Shown piece by piece: positions 49,404 through 58,536 of a stretch of 64,000 nucleotides of DNA. The position numbers and the translations under genes are program-made. Within the stretch, counting starts at the first letter, position 1, and each line of letters opens with the position of its first letter. The notes under the pieces are model-generated. The model was not told the origin of the DNA and did not search any database. It was given only the letters and a program-made list of their open reading frames with translations. The DNA comes from Nocardioides sp. SYSU D00065 (GTDB lineage: Bacteria; Actinomycetota; Actinomycetes; Propionibacteriales; Nocardioidaceae). The stretch is taken from assembly GCF_017916425.1 (NCBI RefSeq), contig NZ_JAFMSX010000002.1, positions 304,413 to 368,412 of the forward strand, written 5' to 3'.

Positions 49404-50595
49404 TCGCCTCGTCCGGCCTGGTGGTGAGGAAGCGGTCGATGTAGTCGCGGGCCGTCTCGTGGATGCCGACCTCGTGTCCGGCCTGCTCGGAGAGGTACCA
49501 GCGGTGCTCGAGGATCTCGTGGAAGACCTCGGCCGGCTCCAGCTTGCCCGTGGCGTCGGGCGGGATCATCGCCATGATCGGCTCGAAGATCTCGTGCATC
49601 CACCGCGACGCCACCACGTGGCGGTCCTCGCGCCCCAGGTCGTGGTGCGCGGTGAAGGACGCCAGGTCGTTGAGCAGGCGCCGGGCCTGGTTGTCCTCCA
49701 CCGTCATGCCGGTCAGCGCCTGGATCTCGCGCGTGTGGTGGCCCAGGTCGACGACCTTGGGCTGGATGCGGATCGTGTCGCCGCCGAGGTCGGTGACGAT
49801 GTCGAGCTCGTCGACGTCGAAGCCGAGGTCGTTGAGGCGCTCCACCCGCCGCTCGATGCGCCACATCTCGTCGGCCCGGAACTCCTCGAGCCCCGTGAGC
49901 TCGCTCCAGAGCGTCTCGTAGCGCTCGCGCAGGTGGCTCACGATCGCGAACCCGTCGATCGGCTTGGCGACGGCTCCGCTGGCGTTGAGGTCCATGAGCT
50001 CGGCGAAGATGTTCTCGCACCCGACCGTGATGTCGTGCTCGCGCATCCGGTCGCCCACCGTGTCGTGCAGCTCGCCCGTCTCCGCGTCGACGAGGTAGGC
50101 CGCGAACTCGCCGGCGTTGCGGCGGAACAGGACGTTGGAGAGCGACACGTCGCCCCAGTAGAAGCCGGCGAGGTGCAGCCGCACGAGAAGCACCACGATC
50201 GCATCGATGAGCACCGGCACGTGCTCGGCGGTCATGCCTCGGCTGAAGAGGCTGCGGTAGGGCAGGGAGAACTTCAGGTGCCGGGTGATCAGCGCGGCAG
50301 GGAGCTCCTCGCCGTCGCGGTCCACCCGACCGGTGACCACGCCCTGCGGCGTGACCGCCGGCAGCCCCAGCCGCTGCAGGTCGCGCAGCATCCGGTACTC
50401 GCGGAAGGCGATGTCGTCGTTGGTCTCCTTGACCGCGTAGACCCGGTCCCCGAGCCGGACGATGCGCACCACGTGGCGCGACAGCCCCCGCGGCAGCGGG
50501 ACGACGACGTCCTCGGGCCACTGCTCGAGGCAGGTGTCCCAGGGCAGGGTCAGGATGGCCGGGTCGGGCCGGCTCGCGACGATCCGCATGGCCAT
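49387..50595 (-). CDS. DUF4032 kinase-like protein
   Basis: The protein has 402 residues. The N-terminal two thirds resemble an LPS-kinase/protein-kinase fold: VYAVKETNDDIAFREYRMLR carries the ATP-binding Lys, LVRLHLAGFYWGDVSLSNVL gives the catalytic loop with an Asp-Asn pair, and AYLVDAETGEL is the DFG-like position. The C-terminal part is the DUF4032 domain (FTAHHDLGREDRHVVASRWM). The substrate is unknown. A TAGCGT hexamer on the minus strand (50602-50607) lies 6 bases before the ATG, so the mRNA should be leaderless. It is divergent from the tRNA gene. Confidence 0.85.
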   Translation of the reverse strand: MAMRIVASRPDPAILTLPWDTCLEQWPEDVVVPLPRGLSRHVVRIVRLGDRVYAVKETNDDIAFREYRMLRDLQRLGLPAVTPQGVVTGRVDRDGEELPAALITRHLKFSLPYRSLFSRGMTAEHVPVLIDAIVVLLVRLHLAGFYWGDVSLSNVLFRRNAGEFAAYLVDAETGELHDTVGDRMREHDITVGCENIFAELMDLNASGAVAKPIDGFAIVSHLRERYETLWSELTGLEEFRADEMWRIERRVERLNDLGFDVDELDIVTDLGGDTIRIQPKVVDLGHHTREIQALTGMTVEDNQARRLLNDLASFTAHHDLGREDRHVVASRWMHEIFEPIMAMIPPDATGKLEPAEVFHEILEHRWYLSEQAGHEVGIHETARDYIDRFLTTRPDEAITGQE

Positions 50596-50638
50596 GCGCC
50601 GACGCTACTCCGACTCACGCGCCTCGTCGCCCCTCGCC

Positions 50639-50644
50639 TAGGAT
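50639..50644 (+). promoter_or_regulatory. -10 element for tRNA-Thr
   Basis: TAGGAT lies 24 bases before the tRNA 5' end, so the primary transcript would have a short 5' leader. No good -35 element is visible. Confidence 0.35.
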
Positions 50645-50667
50645 GGCCGCCGCGCCCTCGGGCGCAG

Positions 50668-50740
50668 GCCGGTGTAGCTCAGTTGGTAGAGCGCCATACT
50701 TGTAATATGGATGTCGCGGGTTCGACTCCTGTCACCGGCT
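50668..50740 (+). tRNA. tRNA-Thr (anticodon TGT)
   Basis: A full cloverleaf of 73 bases is seen: acceptor arm GCCGGTG with CACCGGC, D arm GCTC/GAGC, anticodon stem CCATA/TATGG around the loop CTTGTAA, which gives anticodon TGT reading ACA, and a T arm with TTCGACT loop. The discriminator base is T, and the 3' CCA is not encoded. TGT is the rare threonine anticodon in such a GC-rich genome. Confidence 0.96.
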
Positions 50741-50791
50741 CTCGGCGTTGCGGGCCGCCGTTCCGGGTCGGGCCGCCCGGCCCCCCGCCTG

Positions 50792-50880
50792 TCCATCACG
50801 GTATGTCGGTGAACAGGCACTTCCCGTGCGGAGTTGACCCGGGGAAGTGCCCGTTCGGCGACGTACCTTGATGGAGCAGG
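50792..50880. repeat. Dispersed palindromic repeat, copy 2
   Basis: This is a homologue of the element at 25147-25234, in the opposite orientation. It shares CATCACGGTATGTCG at one end, AACAGGCACTTCCC and GGGGAAGTGCCC in the arms, and GACGTACCTTGATG near the other end. It lies between tRNA-Thr and the end of the convergent pdxY gene, directly touching the pdxY stop. Its centre has drifted from the perfect palindrome of copy 1. The rest of the gap 50741-50791 is featureless. Confidence 0.85.
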
Positions 50881-51744
50881 TCAGCGGACCTGCCGCACCT
50901 CGAACTCGCACGCCGGCGAGGCGATGGCGTCCTGGGCGGCGATCAGCCGGAGCTCGCGCTCACCGGAGTCGAGGGTCGCCTTGAGCACCGCGAAGACCGA
51001 CGAGGCGGTCCGGGCGAGGGCGTCGGCCGCCGACCCCGTCGTCGCGAGGTGCGCGGTGAACAGCGCCGCCGTGATGTCGCCGGAGCCGTTGGCCTTCATC
51101 GGCAGGCGCGGGGTCGTCACGAGCCATGCCCCGTCGGCGGTGACGGCGAGCATCTCGATGACGTCCTCCTCGGCACCGGCCCGGTCGACGGAGGTCACCA
51201 GCACCGTCGACGGACCGAGCGCGCGCACCTCGTCGACGGCCGCGAGGACGTCGTCCAGGGACGAGGGCCCGCTCAGCGCGTCGCGGTCGGTGATGAACCC
51301 GAGCTCGAACTGGTTGGGGGTCAGCACGTCGGCGACCGGGATCACCGTGGAGCGGTACTTCGGCGGAATCGCGGGATTGACGAAGCAGCCGGACGTCGCG
51401 TTGCCCATGACCGGGTCGCAGGTGTACGTCGCCGCCGGGTTGGCGGCCTTGACCTGCGCCACGGCGTCGACGATGACGTCGGCGATCTCCGGCGACCCCT
51501 GGTAGCCCGAGAGCACGGCGTCGCAGGTCTCGAAGGCGCCGCGCTCGCCGATGCCGGTGATCACGGCGGCCACGTCCTCGGCCGCGATGAGGGGCCCGCG
51601 CCACGCGCCGTAGCCGGTGTGGTTGGAGAAGTTCACGGTGAGGACCGGCCACACCTCGTGGCCGAGCCGCTGGAGGGGGAACACCGCAGCTGAGTTGCCG
51701 ACGTGGCCGTAGGCGACGTGGGACTGGATCGAGAGGACGCGCAC
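50881..51744 (-). CDS. pdxY: Pyridoxal/pyridoxine/pyridoxamine kinase
   Basis: PdxY phosphorylates pyridoxal in the salvage of vitamin B6. The protein has 287 residues. Family motifs are RVLSIQSHVAYGHVGNSAAV at the start, HTGYGAW, DPVMGNA, LTPNQFELGFI and the catalytic ribokinase-type MKANGSGDITAALFTAH with the Asp base. It starts at GTG with a TAGTCT hexamer 6 bases upstream (51751-51756, minus strand), so the transcript should be leaderless. The 3' end touches the dispersed repeat. Confidence 0.93.
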   Translation of the reverse strand: MRVLSIQSHVAYGHVGNSAAVFPLQRLGHEVWPVLTVNFSNHTGYGAWRGPLIAAEDVAAVITGIGERGAFETCDAVLSGYQGSPEIADVIVDAVAQVKAANPAATYTCDPVMGNATSGCFVNPAIPPKYRSTVIPVADVLTPNQFELGFITDRDALSGPSSLDDVLAAVDEVRALGPSTVLVTSVDRAGAEEDVIEMLAVTADGAWLVTTPRLPMKANGSGDITAALFTAHLATTGSAADALARTASSVFAVLKATLDSGERELRLIAAQDAIASPACEFEVRQVR

Positions 51745-51781
51745 ACGCCGAGACTAGTCCTGTCCCCGGCGAGCCGGGACG

Positions 51782-52549
51782 TCAGGCGAGCTGGAGCGAC
51801 CGCTTGGAGAGTCCCAGCCAGTAGCCGTCGATGACCTGGGCGCCGGGCTCGCCCGGGGTCGTCGCCGCACCCAGCGCGACGAAGAGCGGCGTGTAGTGCT
51901 CGACGGTCGGGTGGGCGTACGGCATGCCGGGCGCGAAGCGGAAGTCGGACAGCGTGTCCAGGTCGCCGCGGGCCAGCGCCTCGGCAGCCCACAGGTCGAA
52001 GTCGCTGGACCACCCCGGCGCGGCGGCGTCGGTGCGCCAGTCGGTGAGGAAGGGCAGGCCGTGGGTGAGGAAGCCGGAGCCGATGATCAGCACGCCCTCG
52101 TCGCGCAGTGGGCGCAGGCGCTCGCCGAGGCGCAGCAGGCGCTGGGGGTCGTCGGTGGGCAGCGACATCTGCAGCACGGGGACGTCGGCGTCGGGGTACA
52201 TGACCTTGAGCGGCACCCAGGCGCCGTGGTCGAGGCCCCGCGAGGTGTGCTGGTGGACCGGCTCGGTGCGCGGCATCATCGCCGCCACCCGCTGCGCCAG
52301 TGCCGAGGCGTCCGGCGTCGCGTAGGTCATCTCGTAGTACTTCGGCGCGAACCCGCCGAAGTCGTAGACGAGCGGTGCGCCGCTCGCGGACAGGCTCACC
52401 GGCGCCGACTCCCAGTGCGCGCTGACGATCAGGATCGCGCTGGGCCGAGGCAGGTCCCGCGCCCAGGCCGAGAGCTGCCCCGACCAGGTGGGGTCGTCCA
52501 GCAGCGGCGGGGCGCCGTGGCCGATGTAGAGCGCGGGCATCGACGTCAT
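51782..52549 (-). CDS. Class III extradiol dioxygenase, 4,5-DOPA dioxygenase-like
   Basis: The protein has 255 residues of the YgiD/DODA family. The iron or zinc ligands are the His of YIGHGAPPLL, the His of IVSAHWESAPVS and the His of the later HPTVEHYTP, with the base His in RGLDHGAWVPL. Bacterial members open catechol rings, but YgiD-type proteins often have no known physiological substrate. The ATG at 52549 is used, and ATG 52540 is possible. It follows ung on the same strand after an unusual AT-rich spacer of 22 bases. It ends 37 bases before pdxY begins, but pdxY appears to have its own promoter. Confidence 0.88.
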   Translation of the reverse strand: MTSMPALYIGHGAPPLLDDPTWSGQLSAWARDLPRPSAILIVSAHWESAPVSLSASGAPLVYDFGGFAPKYYEMTYATPDASALAQRVAAMMPRTEPVHQHTSRGLDHGAWVPLKVMYPDADVPVLQMSLPTDDPQRLLRLGERLRPLRDEGVLIIGSGFLTHGLPFLTDWRTDAAAPGWSSDFDLWAAEALARGDLDTLSDFRFAPGMPYAHPTVEHYTPLFVALGAATTPGEPGAQVIDGYWLGLSKRSLQLA

Positions 52550-52585
52550 GACGACCTCAATAGTACGAGATTCAATTATATTCCG
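52550..52585. other. AT-rich patch at the ung/dioxygenase junction
   Basis: About 36 bases including TAGTACGAGATTCAATTATA are mostly A and T in a window of about 70% GC. They contain the last codons and stop of ung and the leader of the dioxygenase gene. This could be a regulator-binding site or a promoter region. No convincing palindrome is present. Confidence 0.5.
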
Positions 52586-53267
52586 GGAGCGTCCAGTCGA
52601 CCGGTGCGGCGCCCTGCTCCTCCAGCAGCCGGTTGACCCGGCTGAACGGCCTGGACCCGAAGAAACCGCGCCGCGCGCTCAGCGGCGAGGGGTGCGCCGA
52701 CTCGACCGCCGGGACCGGGCCGAGCAGCGGCTTGAGCGACTGCGCGTGCCGGCCCCACAGGATCGCGGCGCAGGGTCCGCCGCGCTCCGCAATCGCCGCG
52801 AGCGCCCGCTCGGTGACCGCTTCCCAGCCCTTGCCCTGGTGGCTGCCCGACTCGTGGGGCCGCACGGTCAGGACCCGGTTGAGCAGCATCACACCCTGGT
52901 CGGCCCAGGCGGAGAGGTCGCCGTGCCGAGGAGGGACGATGCCGAGGTCGTCCCTCAGCTCGACGTAGATGTTCACCAGGCTCGGCGGCAGTGGCCACAC
53001 GTGCCGCTCGACGGCGAAGCTCAGGCCGATCGGGTGGGTGGGGTTGGGGTAGGGGTCCTGGCCGACCACCAGCACGCGTACGTCGGCCAGCGGGCGCCGG
53101 AACGCCCGGAACACCAGGTCGCCAGCCGGCTGGTAGCCGCGTCCGGCCGCCAGCTCGTCGCGCAGGAACCGGCCCATGGCGGCGACCCGGTCGTCCACCG
53201 GTGCCAGCGCCTCGGCCCAGTCGGGGGCGACGATGCCCCGGGCCACGAGCCCCGCGAGCGCGCTCAT
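52572..53267 (-). CDS. ung: Uracil-DNA glycosylase
   Basis: Ung removes uracil from DNA. The protein has 231 residues. The water-activating loop is [18 protein letters not shown], the uracil-recognising Asn is in [20 protein letters not shown], and the DNA-intercalating loop is [20 protein letters not shown]. All are canonical for family 1. The ATG at 53267 overlaps the stop of the PLP-dependent decarboxylase gene (ATGA), an unusual partner. The last codons are AT-rich. Confidence 0.97.
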   Translation of the reverse strand: MSALAGLVARGIVAPDWAEALAPVDDRVAAMGRFLRDELAAGRGYQPAGDLVFRAFRRPLADVRVLVVGQDPYPNPTHPIGLSFAVERHVWPLPPSLVNIYVELRDDLGIVPPRHGDLSAWADQGVMLLNRVLTVRPHESGSHQGKGWEAVTERALAAIAERGGPCAAILWGRHAQSLKPLLGPVPAVESAHPSPLSARRGFFGSRPFSRVNRLLEEQGAAPVDWTLPEYN

Positions 53268-54688
53268 CGCACCGGCCGCTGGAGCCGGTCGAGGAACGCC
53301 ACGAGGAGTGCCTCGCGCATCGCCGGTGACGCGACGTCGAGCATCGCGTTGACCTCCGCCATCCGGGTCGGCAGCTCGAGATCGCCCGCGGCTGAGGCTG
53401 CGACCAGGCCGGAGGCTGCCAGCAGGCCGTTGAAGTCGGCGTCGGTGAGGGCCGCCGGGTCGAGCGCCTCGATGACGGCCACCACGTCCGGGTCCACCGT
53501 GACCGGGCCGGCCGCCCGGGCCGCGGCGACGGAGTCGCGCAACGCCGTCGCGAGCTCCCCGACGTGGGGCAGGGTGCCGGCGCTCACCGAGAGGTGGATC
53601 GTCGGCCCGCCCGCGCCGAAGGACAGCTGGGGCTGGACGTACCAGCCGCGCTCGAGGAGCTCGTCGGTCACCGTGAACGGGTCACACGAGTCGTCGGTCG
53701 CCACGGCCACCAACGTCGAGTCCGGGTCGGCGACCAGGCGCAGCGCGGGCTCGGCCTCGACGCACCGCACGATCGCGTCGACGGCCGCCAGGGCCTGCCC
53801 GGCCAGCTCGAGGTACCCCGCGTCGCCGATGTGCTCGACGACCGCCCACGTCCCCGCGACCGGACCGCCCGACCGCGTCGACTGCGTGGTCGCGTTGAGC
53901 ATCGTGTAGCCGGGCCAGGCCGCCGAGGCGAAGTACTGCGGCCGGCGCAGGGCGGGGTCGCGGTGCAGCAGGATCGAGGTGCCCTTGGGTGCGTAGGCGT
54001 ACTTGTGCGTGTCGAGCGAGATGGAGGTGACCCCGTCGACGGCGAAGGTCCACGGAGGCACGTCACGGCCGATCCGGGCGGCGTAGGGCAGCACCCACCC
54101 GCCGATGCAGGCGTCGACGTGGCAGCGGATCCCGCGAGCCGCGGCCGCCGCGGCGATCTCGGTCACCGGGTCGACCACCCCGTGCGCGTACGACGGCGCG
54201 CTGGCCACGACCAGCACCGTGTCGTCGTCGACGGCCGCCGCCATCGCCGCCGGGTCGGCGCGGAAGTCGGGTCCGACCGGCACCAGCACGGGCTCGACGC
54301 CGAAGTAGTGGGCCGCCTTGTGGAACGCCGCGTGCGCCGTCTGCGGCAGCACCATCCGGGGGCGCGCCACCTCGGGCCGACTGTCCCGGGCGCCCTGCAC
54401 GGCCAGCAGGATCGACTCGGTCCCGCCCGACGTCACGGTGCCGACCGCGGTCTCCGGGGCGTCGAGGAGCCGGCAGGTGAAGCCGACGAGCTCGTTCTCC
54501 ATCCGCAGCAGCGACGGGAACGCCGTCGGGTCCAGCGCGTTGGACGCGGAGTAGGCGGCCACCGCCTCGCGCGCGACCCGATCGACCGCCGGGTCGCCGG
54601 CGTCGTAGACGTAGGCGAGCGTGCGGCCCCCGTGCACGGGCAGGTCGGCGCCCTGCAGCGCGCGGAGGCGTTCCAGCGGGTCAGGCAT
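53264..54688 (-). CDS. PLP-dependent decarboxylase/lyase, sphingosine-1-phosphate lyase-like
   Basis: The protein has 474 residues. The PLP Lys lies in [20 protein letters not shown], the cofactor phosphate site is [20 protein letters not shown], and the aspartate pairing with the pyridine nitrogen is in [14 protein letters not shown]. The [10 protein letters not shown] form and [13 protein letters not shown] are closer to sphinganine-1-phosphate aldolases than to glutamate decarboxylases. The physiological substrate is unknown and could be an amino acid or phosphorylated long-chain base. The ATG at 54688 has AAGGAG 6 bases upstream and lies 8 bases inside the MFS gene. It is coupled to ung downstream. 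Confidence 0.85.
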   Translation of the reverse strand: MPDPLERLRALQGADLPVHGGRTLAYVYDAGDPAVDRVAREAVAAYSASNALDPTAFPSLLRMENELVGFTCRLLDAPETAVGTVTSGGTESILLAVQGARDSRPEVARPRMVLPQTAHAAFHKAAHYFGVEPVLVPVGPDFRADPAAMAAAVDDDTVLVVASAPSYAHGVVDPVTEIAAAAAARGIRCHVDACIGGWVLPYAARIGRDVPPWTFAVDGVTSISLDTHKYAYAPKGTSILLHRDPALRRPQYFASAAWPGYTMLNATTQSTRSGGPVAGTWAVVEHIGDAGYLELAGQALAAVDAIVRCVEAEPALRLVADPDSTLVAVATDDSCDPFTVTDELLERGWYVQPQLSFGAGGPTIHLSVSAGTLPHVGELATALRDSVAAARAAGPVTVDPDVVAVIEALDPAALTDADFNGLLAASGLVAASAAGDLELPTRMAEVNAMLDVASPAMREALLVAFLDRLQRPVR

Positions 54689-56033
54689 CGAGGGCTCCTT
54701 CCGCAGCCGCCACCTCGGCGGCATCGAGCGTGTACTGCCGCAGCCACCACAGGCTGAGCAGGGTCAGGGCTGCCGGCAGCACCGAGAACCCGAGCGTGAT
54801 CGCCGTCAGGGCGGAGTCGGGCTGGGTGATCTCGCGGCCCTCGCTGGACAGGTAGCCGCCGAGGGCCAGCACCACGGCGAACACGGCTGGGCCGAGGGCC
54901 AGCCCGAGGGTCTCGCCGGCCGTCCAGACCCCGGTGTAGACACCGGCGCGGTTCTCGCCGGTCCGGGCGGAGTCCACGGCGGCGGCGTCCGGCAGCATCG
55001 CCATGGGGAAGACCTGGCAGCCGGCGTAGCCGACCCCGACGAGCGCGGTGGCAGCGAACACGACGGCGGGCGGCGCCACTCGGGCCGTGACAGCCAGCAC
55101 CGCGCCGGCGGCGAGCACCAGGGACGCCAGGACGTAGCCGCGCCGCTTGCCGATGCGCGTGCCGACCGAGGCCCAGACGGGGGTGAGCAGGAGGGCCGGC
55201 CCGACGAAGCAGACGAACAGGACGGTCGACGCACCCGAGCTGCCCAGCACGTCGCCGGCGAGGTAGTCCACCCCGGCGAGCATGCAGCCGGTGGCCAGCG
55301 CCTGCAGGACGAACGTGGTCAGCAGCACCCGGAAGTCGCGGGCGCGGGCCACGACGCGCAGCTGCTCACGCAGCGACCCGGCACCCGCCGCGACCGCGCC
55401 GACCGGCGCCGACCGGGTGCCCCACCAGGCGCTGACCACGCCGACGACGATCAGGGCCGCCATCACCACGCCCATCACCCGGTAGCCGTCGCGCCCGCCG
55501 ACCGCGTCGCGGATCACCGGGGCGGTCGCGCCGGCCAGCATGATCGTCAACGCGAGGATCGCCACGCGCCAGGTCATCAACCGGGTGCGCTCGTCGTAGG
55601 ACGAGGTGATCTCCGCCGGCATCGCGACGTAGGGCACCTGGAAGAACGCGTACGCCGACGCGGCGAGCACGAAGAACAGCAGCACCCAGCCGGCCTCGAG
55701 CGCCGGGCTGCCGAGGTCCGGTGCGGCGAAGATCAGCGCGAACGCCCCGGCCAGCATCAGTCCCGCGCGGAGCAGCCACGGCCGACGCGGCCCGGCGGCG
55801 TCCACCGTGCGGTCGCTGACGCGACCGGCGACCGGGTTGAGGACGACGTCCCAGGCCTTCGGCACGAAGACGATGACACCGGCCCAGAGTGCGGCGATCC
55901 CCAGCTCGTCGGTCAGGTAGGGCAGCAGCATCAAGCCGGGCACCGTGCCGAAGGCGCCCGTCGCCACCGACCCGCTGCCGTAGCCGATGCGTACGCCGCG
56001 GGGGAGCCGCGCGCGCCCGAGCGTCGTCGTCAC
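54681..56033 (-). CDS. MFS transporter of the glycoside-pentoside-hexuronide type
   Basis: The protein has 450 residues and about twelve membrane helices. The MelB-like features are PYLTDELGIAALWAGVIVFV, PKAWDVVLNPVAGRVSDRT with the cation-site Asp, QVPYVAMPAEITSSYDERTR in the third to fourth helix, and NRAGVYTGVWTAGETLGLAL in the second half. It probably co-transports a sugar or other small solute with Na+ or H+. The GTG at 56033 overlaps the upstream hydrolase stop (GTGA). It is in the operon hydrolase-MFS-PLP enzyme-ung. Confidence 0.86.
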   Translation of the reverse strand: MTTTLGRARLPRGVRIGYGSGSVATGAFGTVPGLMLLPYLTDELGIAALWAGVIVFVPKAWDVVLNPVAGRVSDRTVDAAGPRRPWLLRAGLMLAGAFALIFAAPDLGSPALEAGWVLLFFVLAASAYAFFQVPYVAMPAEITSSYDERTRLMTWRVAILALTIMLAGATAPVIRDAVGGRDGYRVMGVVMAALIVVGVVSAWWGTRSAPVGAVAAGAGSLREQLRVVARARDFRVLLTTFVLQALATGCMLAGVDYLAGDVLGSSGASTVLFVCFVGPALLLTPVWASVGTRIGKRRGYVLASLVLAAGAVLAVTARVAPPAVVFAATALVGVGYAGCQVFPMAMLPDAAAVDSARTGENRAGVYTGVWTAGETLGLALGPAVFAVVLALGGYLSSEGREITQPDSALTAITLGFSVLPAALTLLSLWWLRQYTLDAAEVAAAEGALDA

Positions 56034-57118
56034 GAACGCCCCGGCGCCGGAGAGCCCGCGGACCACTGGGCCAGCCACTCGTCGAGGACCGGCCACGTCG
56101 TACGTCGGGCCTCCCGGCCGGTGAGCGTGCCGAGGTGCCCGCCGGGCACGATCTCGAACCGAACCTGTGGCGACCCCGTCAGCAGCGGCACCACCGCACG
56201 TACGGCCGGCAGCGGCGCGATGGCGTCGGTGGTGCCCGCGAAGACGAGCACCGGGACGGCGATGTCGGCGAGGTCGACGGTCCGCCCCAGCACCTCCATC
56301 CGGCCGGCGGCGAGGGTGTTGCCCTTGGCGAAGCGGTGGTACAGCTGCCCGAACGTGCGGCCCCGGTAGGCCGTCATGGTGGACGTGAGGCGACTGACCG
56401 CCTCCAGCTGTGCCAGGTAGTCGGTGTCGTCGAGGTGCGTGAGCACTGCGAGCGGCTTGGCCACCAGCTGCTGCGCCGACACCGTGGCGAGGGCCCAGTC
56501 GAGCAGCGGCACCGGTACGCCCCCCAGCGCGCGGCGCCCACGCGTGCGGCCGCCCCCGATGGTCGGGTCGACGAGTGGGCGTGCCGGCGCGACGAGCGGG
56601 ACCGAGGTGACGTCGACCGGTGACCCGAGCACCGTCAGCGAGGCGATGGGGAGGTCCTGGCGGTCCGCGGCGACGAGCATCGCGAAGATGCCGCCGAGGC
56701 TCCAGCCCAGCAGGTGGATCCCGCGTCCGCCGGCGTGCTGGTGCACCGCCTCCACCGCCCGCGGCAGTACGTCGTCGACCCAGCGGTCGACCTCGAGCGC
56801 CCGGTCGTGCAACGGCACCTGGCCGTAGTCGAGCAGGTACGTGGGACGGCCCCGCGTCACCAGGTGCTCGACCAGCGAGCACCCGCGGCGCAGGTCGTAG
56901 CACAGCGCCGGTGCGCCCAGCGGCGCCACCAGCAGGACCGGGTCGCCCTCCGGTACGACGTCGGCAGCCGGCCGGTAGTGGTGGACCTCGCGCAGGTCTC
57001 CCTCGTCGACGAGGATGCGCGGCATCGGCCGCAGGTCGGCCAGCCCCCCGTGCAGCAGGGACTGCGCCACGTTGCCCGCCGCGGCGACCACCTGGCCGGG
57101 GCTGGGGATGAGGTCCAT
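56030..57118 (-). CDS. PhaC-like alpha/beta hydrolase
   Basis: The protein has 362 residues. The fold resembles class III polyhydroxyalkanoate synthase: PVLLVAPLGAPALCYDLRRG, VDDVLPRAVEAVHQHAGGRG, the nucleophile elbow HLLGWSLGGIFAML, VLVFAGTTDAIAPLPAVRAV with the Asp, and the His in VPGGHLGTLTG. True PHA synthases have a Cys nucleophile. Here it is Ser, so a lipase or esterase activity is more likely than polymerisation. It heads the operon. A TAGATT hexamer on the minus strand (57125-57130) lies 6 bases before the ATG, predicting a leaderless mRNA. It is divergent from the fasciclin gene. Confidence 0.83.
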   Translation of the reverse strand: MDLIPSPGQVVAAAGNVAQSLLHGGLADLRPMPRILVDEGDLREVHHYRPAADVVPEGDPVLLVAPLGAPALCYDLRRGCSLVEHLVTRGRPTYLLDYGQVPLHDRALEVDRWVDDVLPRAVEAVHQHAGGRGIHLLGWSLGGIFAMLVAADRQDLPIASLTVLGSPVDVTSVPLVAPARPLVDPTIGGGRTRGRRALGGVPVPLLDWALATVSAQQLVAKPLAVLTHLDDTDYLAQLEAVSRLTSTMTAYRGRTFGQLYHRFAKGNTLAAGRMEVLGRTVDLADIAVPVLVFAGTTDAIAPLPAVRAVVPLLTGSPQVRFEIVPGGHLGTLTGREARRTTWPVLDEWLAQWSAGSPAPGRS

Positions 57119-57212
57119 GCGAGGAATCTACGGCCAGCTGCATCCGGTGGGGCCCCGCGAGCGGAGAAGAGGGTGACGGGCGCGACGGGCGCCCCCGACG
57201 GAAGGAACGCAC

Positions 57213-57851
57213 ATGTTGCGACGCGTACCCGCACTCCTGGCGGCCTCGGCCCTCGCGCTGGGCACCGTCTCGGCGACCGCTCCCGCGGCCCACGCCCGGG
57301 CGGTCGGCGAGGACAGCCTCGCCGCCCTGCTGACCTCGGACGGCAACACGTTCGACAAGAAGAAGGGCGACTTCGACATCGTCACCGAGGCCGCCCTGGC
57401 GGTCGTCGGCGCGAAGCCCGACTCGCCCGTCGCGCTGCTGGCCGACGGCACGCAGCGCCTGACGGTCTTCGCTCCGACCGACCAGGCGTTCCGCCGCCTC
57501 GCCGAGGACCTCACCGGCACGACCATCCGGAGCGAGAAGAAGGTCTTCGAGGCCCTCGTCGAGCTCGCCGGTGTCGACACCATCGAGACCGTGCTGCTCT
57601 ACCACGTCGTCCCGGGCAAGACCCTGACCAGCAAGAAGGTCCTCAAGGCCGACGGCGCCCGGCTCGGGACCGCCGCCGGCGGGACGGTCAAGGTCGACGT
57701 CAGAATGAAGCCGCGCGTCTCGGTGACCCTGCAAGACAAGGACACGGACGCTCGAAACCCGAGGGCCGTGTTGAAGGCCCTCGACCTCAACAAGGGCAAC
57801 AAGCAGGTCGCGCACGGCATCGACCGGGTGCTTCGCCCGATCGACCTCTGA
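57213..57851 (+). CDS. Secreted fasciclin (FAS1) domain protein
   Basis: The protein has 212 residues. A signal peptide (VPALLAASALALGTVSATAP) is followed by one FAS1 domain: VFAPTDQAFRRLAEDLTG, VLLYHVVPGKTLTSKKVLKA and the C-terminal NGVIHVID-equivalent reading KQVAHGIDRVLRPIDL. FAS1 proteins mediate adhesion or cell-wall interactions. In Mycobacterium tuberculosis the FAS1 antigens MPT70 and MPT83 are the targets of sigma factor K and sit beside sigK. The same neighbours appear here. GAAGGA before the ATG is a good ribosome-binding site. Confidence 0.92.
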   Translation: MLRRVPALLAASALALGTVSATAPAAHARAVGEDSLAALLTSDGNTFDKKKGDFDIVTEAALAVVGAKPDSPVALLADGTQRLTVFAPTDQAFRRLAEDLTGTTIRSEKKVFEALVELAGVDTIETVLLYHVVPGKTLTSKKVLKADGARLGTAAGGTVKVDVRMKPRVSVTLQDKDTDARNPRAVLKALDLNKGNKQVAHGIDRVLRPIDL

Positions 57852-57903
57852 TCCGGACGGTCTGACCCAGGTCCGCGACAGGTGCGCCGGGTGGGGAGCG
57901 CAG

Positions 57904-58536
57904 ATGAGCAGCATCGCGTTCCCCACCCGCACGCCGCCGGACTACGGTGGCGCCGTGGTGACCGGGTTGCAGGAAAACGCGCAGGACGACGTCGTGTCGC
58001 TCGCCACCCGCCTGGTCGCCGGTGACGAGACCGCACTCGAGACGATCTACGACCGGTGGTCCGCGCTCGTGCACACCTACGCGCTGCGTGCCCTCGGCGA
58101 CGCCCACGACGCCGAGGACGTCACCCAGCAGGTGTTCGTCAGCGCCTGGCGCAGCCGGCACACGCTGAACCCCAGCCCATCCGCCCTGCCGGCGTGGCTG
58201 GTCGGCATCGCCCGGCACAAGGTGGCGGACGTCCGGGCTGCACGAGCCCGTGACGCGCACCGGGTGGAGTCGGCGGCGGCGCTCGGGGAGGGCCGTGACG
58301 CCGTGGTCCAGTCCGCGGACGACGAGGTCGCCGAGCGACTGGTCGTACGACAGGCCGTCGACGACCTCCCCGACCCGCGTCGCACGATCGTGCTCCTCGC
58401 CTTCTGGGAGGGGCTCAGCCACGCCGAGATCGCCGAGTCCGTCGGCCTCCCTCTCGGTACGGTCAAGAGCCACGTCCGTCGTGGCCTGCTGAAGATCCAC
58501 GAACAGCTCGAGGGGGCGCGCCGTGAAGCACGTTGA
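57904..58536 (+). CDS. ECF sigma factor, SigK-like
   Basis: The protein has 210 residues. Region 2 reads LETIYDRWSALVHTYALRAL followed by DAHDAEDVTQQVFVSAWRS, and region 4 reads DLPDPRRTIVLLAFWEGLSH followed by LGTVKSHVRRGLLKI. It should direct RNA polymerase to stress or cell-envelope genes, probably including the fasciclin gene upstream. The ATG at 57904 has GGGGAG 5 bases upstream. The GTG at 57955 is a serious alternative because a TACGGT hexamer lies 6 bases before it, which is the leaderless pattern of this window. The gene overlaps its anti-sigma factor gene by 14 bases. Confidence 0.87.
   Translation: MSSIAFPTRTPPDYGGAVVTGLQENAQDDVVSLATRLVAGDETALETIYDRWSALVHTYALRALGDAHDAEDVTQQVFVSAWRSRHTLNPSPSALPAWLVGIARHKVADVRAARARDAHRVESAAALGEGRDAVVQSADDEVAERLVVRQAVDDLPDPRRTIVLLAFWEGLSHAEIAESVGLPLGTVKSHVRRGLLKIHEQLEGARREAR

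Noticed and set aside
56030..57118. PHA synthase
   Set aside because: The nucleophile is Ser (GWSLGG) in place of the Cys required in PhaC, and no phasin or phaA/B gene is nearby.
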